From positions 496,001-560,000 of the forward strand of contig CAADRB010000053.1 of the NCBI GenBank assembly GCA_900708905.1: a stretch of 64,000 nucleotides of DNA, written 5' to 3'. This document shows, piece after piece, positions 60,757 to 64,000 of this stretch (its first letter is position 1; each line of letters opens with the position of its first letter). The notes under the pieces are model-generated. The model ran no database searches. It had not been told where the DNA came from and was given only the letters and a program-made list of their open reading frames with translations. The stretch is from Hymenolepis diminuta. Lineage: Eukaryota > Platyhelminthes > Cestoda > Cyclophyllidea > Hymenolepididae. Both the position numbers and the translations under genes were made by a program.

Positions 60757-61052
60757 TGTTAGAAGAAATGACAATTATTTTCCCCCGCTCCCGATATTTC
60801 CTCTATGAATAAAGATGTAATTCCTTTCTTCATTTCCCCACCGATAAAAGACACTTAATAATTATTCTTATTTGTTTAAGCCGATACCGATTGAGAACGA
60901 GTTTCGTTAATACACTCGTGTTGACTATAACATGCCTTCTTAACTGCTGTGGGTTATTAGCTTCTGCGTTAAGTTGCTATATTACCGAGTTTTCTAGATT
61001 GTTGGCTCTGCGAGATTACTACCACAAACTCCTAGTTGGCTACGTTATAGTA
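60757..61052 (+). repeat. 3' LTR
   Basis: About 296 bp, beginning TGTTAGAAG after the polypurine tract and ending TACGTTATAGTA (CA changed to TA). AATAAA lies near 60809. The last 78 bp match the 5' remnant at 58272-58348. The start is set by the polypurine tract and TG rule, since the 5' copy lacks this part. Confidence 0.6.
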
Positions 61053-63795
61053 ATTTCACAATCTAAAAGCCGATGTCTCAGCTTAAGGAGAGGGAAAAAC
61101 ACAAATTCCAGTTGTTAAATTAAAAATTTATTACAGTATAACGTAATTCATATCAGCTTACAAAAGCGATGTTAGGTTTGTTAGTTATATTAGCGATAAT
61201 GGAAGACAACATAAGATAAAATATCAATTTCATTTAGGAAAAATGTGTACTAATTTCTCATAATCAAATTTCACACTTTACATAATAGTAACTCTTAAAC
61301 CAATTTGCTGAATTGCTAATTCAATAAAATCTGAGCTTCTTAATTGCAGAGGGGGACATTTATCTGACCGTTTACATAAGATCGTCAGTGATTGTTGATA
61401 GAATTTTACTAATCTAGCAAAATAAAGGAAACACTGAAAGAAATTTCGCTATCAAAGAAACACATTGTCTGATCCGAATAATTAAAGGGAATATATTGGA
61501 AAGCCTAATGAATCATTGGTTAATAAATGACTGAGATCACAATAGAACGAAAAGTGAAACGAGATTCAAAAGAAGTACCTTAGATAGTTAATCTTGCCTA
61601 ATCTCATAATCATTACTATGATTGTTTGATATCTGGTCACATTCCTGCTGTATCGACTGAGACTTTCTATGGTTTTTTAGGCAATGAATAGTTTTGCTTT
61701 AATAATTTGATTTAAACCGAGGGGAATTTTAAAATTCTCTGGTGTTGGATTTTCCTTTCTAAGAATAATGTTATTTCCTAACTCACTACCGTAATTACCC
61801 ATCAAATGAAACTGTACGAACCCCATATTTTGTATTACCTTCTTTGCTAATTAAAAAAGATACAGTGTATTAACTTTTCTCAAATATTTTCAGAACAATA
61901 GCCTACTGACATACTCTTATGCCAACCCCTGCATAATCATCGCAAACCATCGAAAGCAGAATGCATGATAACACGTTTGACCCCGCCACCTGACTCGAAT
62001 CAATAATTACGTTTTCCCTTCTGATTAGTTTAACTAATGCGATACATTTTAATACTCTGTCCTAAACAGTTAAGTGCGATCCATTTTAATAATTAGGAAG
62101 CTAAGTCTTAGCTCCATCTACAAAATAAACTATTCGGATGAGTTTTAAATAGCAAAATGTATTTCAATATTAACTATTTTTATAAAAGATTATTTTCTCA
62201 AATTAGATCAATTTTGATCATGTAGAACGAAAGAAAATGTTAAAATGATTAGTTTAATGCAGTCAGAATGAAAAAAGATGTCAATGGAAATACAATAGAA
62301 GTAATTGCAGCAAATTCTTCTTGATCCAAAGCTTAACGTTGTTAGCTTTATATTTAATCAATTATTCTTACTCGAAAAATTATATTTACAATCCCATTAG
62401 AAATTTAGTGATGGCGAGTAGGAGGAATGCGTAGAAAAATTTTATAATATAAAATAATGCAGAGAAAGGCAAAAATAGAGATGTCTAATATTGTGCAAAG
62501 GATACGGATACGGCTACTGATTTGACCACTTGTGTTCCGACCAGAAGAATACTATAACAACAAATAATTAATATCTGACAGCTATAAAAATATATTTTTT
62601 GTTACTGAACAATAAATAAGCGGCTGCGTATTTTTTTCTATTTCTTTGTTAATGACTTTAGAAAGATACAAGCAATCATTTAGCTAGTGCCATGTCGTTG
62701 CTAAATGTTCCAGTGCTAAAGCGATGACTCAACTAGTTCATTTCAGTTATATTTGCTGATTGAGGTTTGTAGTATAACAATAACTGGTAAACTGTAGCTA
62801 TTAAATCCCATAAAAGAGTGCCAATTTTCAAAGTGGCAAAAATGGTCGGAATCTCAAATAATTTGCAAGGCAATGTTGGAGAATGGGTTGAGGAGCATCC
62901 CTTGTGGAAAGTCACACTTATTTTTCGTAATTAACCAGTGGGATTGGTCAGAGGTTGTATACCGACGGGCTTTAAGCTCCATTCATTTCGTAGGAGAGCA
63001 AATTAACAACTATACGCTATATGAGTAGCAATTAATTTGATAAAGGTTAACAAGTATTCAATAATTATTTTGCCTGTCCGTTGTATGAATTTAAGAAGTT
63101 TATCAGAAGTTTTAAAAGCAAAGATGTCGCCACAGAAGAATACAAGTTTTAATTTTAAAATACAAATGACATATAACCTATAACCACATGAGGATAACAA
63201 AGCTGAGGTTTTTGCGACCAAATCTACTGGGGTCAATAAGTGATCAAGGTAACGAGAGTATATAAAGAAAAATGTGGAATATAATCACAGCTGGAGGAAC
63301 ATGACGCAAAAAAATAACCATTGGAGAGGAGGGCAAATACCTACTACAATTGCTACTGCTCTACTGAGTTATAATAAGGTCAAGAGTACATATACGCCGA
63401 TGTCATGCCTACAAAAATTATATCCATCTGGTCAGAGCTCATGAGTCTGAAAATCAGCTTCTATAAGAGGCATAGAGATAACAACAATTGCACTAAACAA
63501 TATGGAATAATAGAATATACTTTAGAATAGCGACCAACTTAGGCTTGGAGATTTCCCCTTAAGAAACTAAGGGATCTTCCAGAAGTCTAAAAGGATTCAA
63601 CGACGTTGCTCCAAAATCAGAGGAGTTAAAAGGAGAGGAAGGGTATATTGAACAGCTAATAAGGAATGAGAGGAAGAGAGAAGCAAGAAGATAAATTAGT
63701 CGTTGAAAACGGGGTTGTGAAAGAGGTCTAATTAAAGTAACCTGAGTAGGACTATATTGCATCCTTTGTTCATCTAATCGTATATGAAGTCCAAT
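61053..63795. other. intergenic DNA, no recognised gene
   Basis: AT-rich. GGATTGGTCAGAGG at 62941-62954 is a short echo of repeat family 2. A purine-rich stretch at 63540-63770 gives a long minus-strand frame by composition only. Confidence 0.5.
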
Positions 63796-63886
63796 GTGAT
63801 TGGTCAGAAAGCGGACCAGTCAATGAATTACGCTTGATCTCTTCGTGCCATGACCGACCGATATCGAAATCCCGGTGCACAGGAAG
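63796..63886 (+). repeat. interspersed repeat family 2, copy 2
   Basis: GTGATTGGTCAGAAAGCGGA, CCAGTCAATGAATTACGC, TTGATCTCTTCGTGCCATGA and CAGGAAGCATCAAT correspond block by block to 49669-49767. Both copies are in plus orientation. Similarity fades on both sides, so full length is unknown. Confidence 0.5.
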
Positions 63887-64000
63887 CATCAATTTGCCTT
63901 CCTGCCGTACTTCTTCCTTACATTAAAAAATCTTGTGTAAACATACAGTTATTGCACTTAAATCGATAAATGGAAATAAAAAGAATAAAATAAATATTTA

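Larger units (their letters stand above)
58272..61052 (+). mobile_element. Ty3/gypsy LTR retrotransposon, internally deleted
   Basis: The order is LTR remnant (58272-58348), primer-binding-site-like TGGCGAC (58352-58358), Gag, zinc knuckles plus protease, integrase, polypurine tract, 3' LTR (60757-61052). The Gag and knuckle patterns are those of the K02A2.6-like Ty3/gypsy group found throughout animals. Reverse transcriptase and RNase H are missing: less than 300 bases separate the post-protease region from the integrase. At about 2.8 kb it is therefore a deletion derivative of an element normally about twice as long. It also has stops and frameshifts and cannot move by itself. Confidence 0.85.

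Noticed and set aside
1..64000. CRISPR arrays, bacterial operons, prophage, riboswitches
   Set aside because: No regularly spaced direct repeats and no dense co-directional ORFs; intron-exon structure and animal transposons rule out a prokaryotic window.

Overview
The window is eukaryotic nuclear DNA. It is roughly two-thirds A+T, has no operons, and holds short exons with GT-AG splice signals separated by kilobase introns and relics of animal-type transposons. An arthropod fits best. The support is a mariner with TA target duplication, a Ty3/gypsy element of the K02A2.6-like animal type, and a DRE-like promoter motif. A chelicerate is only a guess. Most of the sequence is intron or intergenic DNA with no recognisable content.

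Two split genes can be argued from the sequence, both on the minus strand. Gene A starts at 17581 with a 210-codon Ser/Gly/Asn-rich first coding exon. It continues through exons at 13557-13676 and 13218-13272 and probably a 24-bp microexon at 9607-9630. Its promoter is a GC-richer block at about 17605-17910 with CCAAT boxes and a CRE-like site. Gene B starts at 50767 with an 83-codon exon and continues at 43559-43632, a 30-bp microexon at 38458-38487, and possibly 35048-35089. The codon phases of the first three gene B exons fit in series. Its upstream flank carries a TATCGATA motif and an everted nuclear-receptor-type repeat. I recognise neither protein. A third, weaker candidate on the plus strand (47335-47487) could encode the N-terminus of a glyoxylate/hydroxypyruvate reductase-like protein inside intron 1 of gene B.

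Mobile-element relics, left to right: a decayed non-LTR retrotransposon with endonuclease and reverse transcriptase traces (1640-3640, +); a scrap of Ty3/gypsy integrase (about 41310-41400, +); a complete but dead mariner with both terminal inverted repeats (44780-46071, transposase on -); and an internally deleted Ty3/gypsy element with LTR remnants (58272-61052, +). A decayed copy of the casein kinase 2 catalytic subunit lies at about 42130-42565 (-). An LTR-like promoter/poly(A) block lies at 39725-39835. At least six diverged copies of one unnamed interspersed repeat occur at 6.4, 22.4, 28.1, 28.9, 31.5 and 54.9 kb, and two copies of another at 49.7 and 63.8 kb.

The two genes have no visible functional link. 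The mariner, the kinase copy and the gypsy scrap all sit in introns of gene B. A 50-N assembly gap lies in intron 1 of gene A. I found no CRISPR array, intact RNA gene or clearly new multi-gene system. The most useful leads are the two unidentified split genes and the unnamed repeat family.
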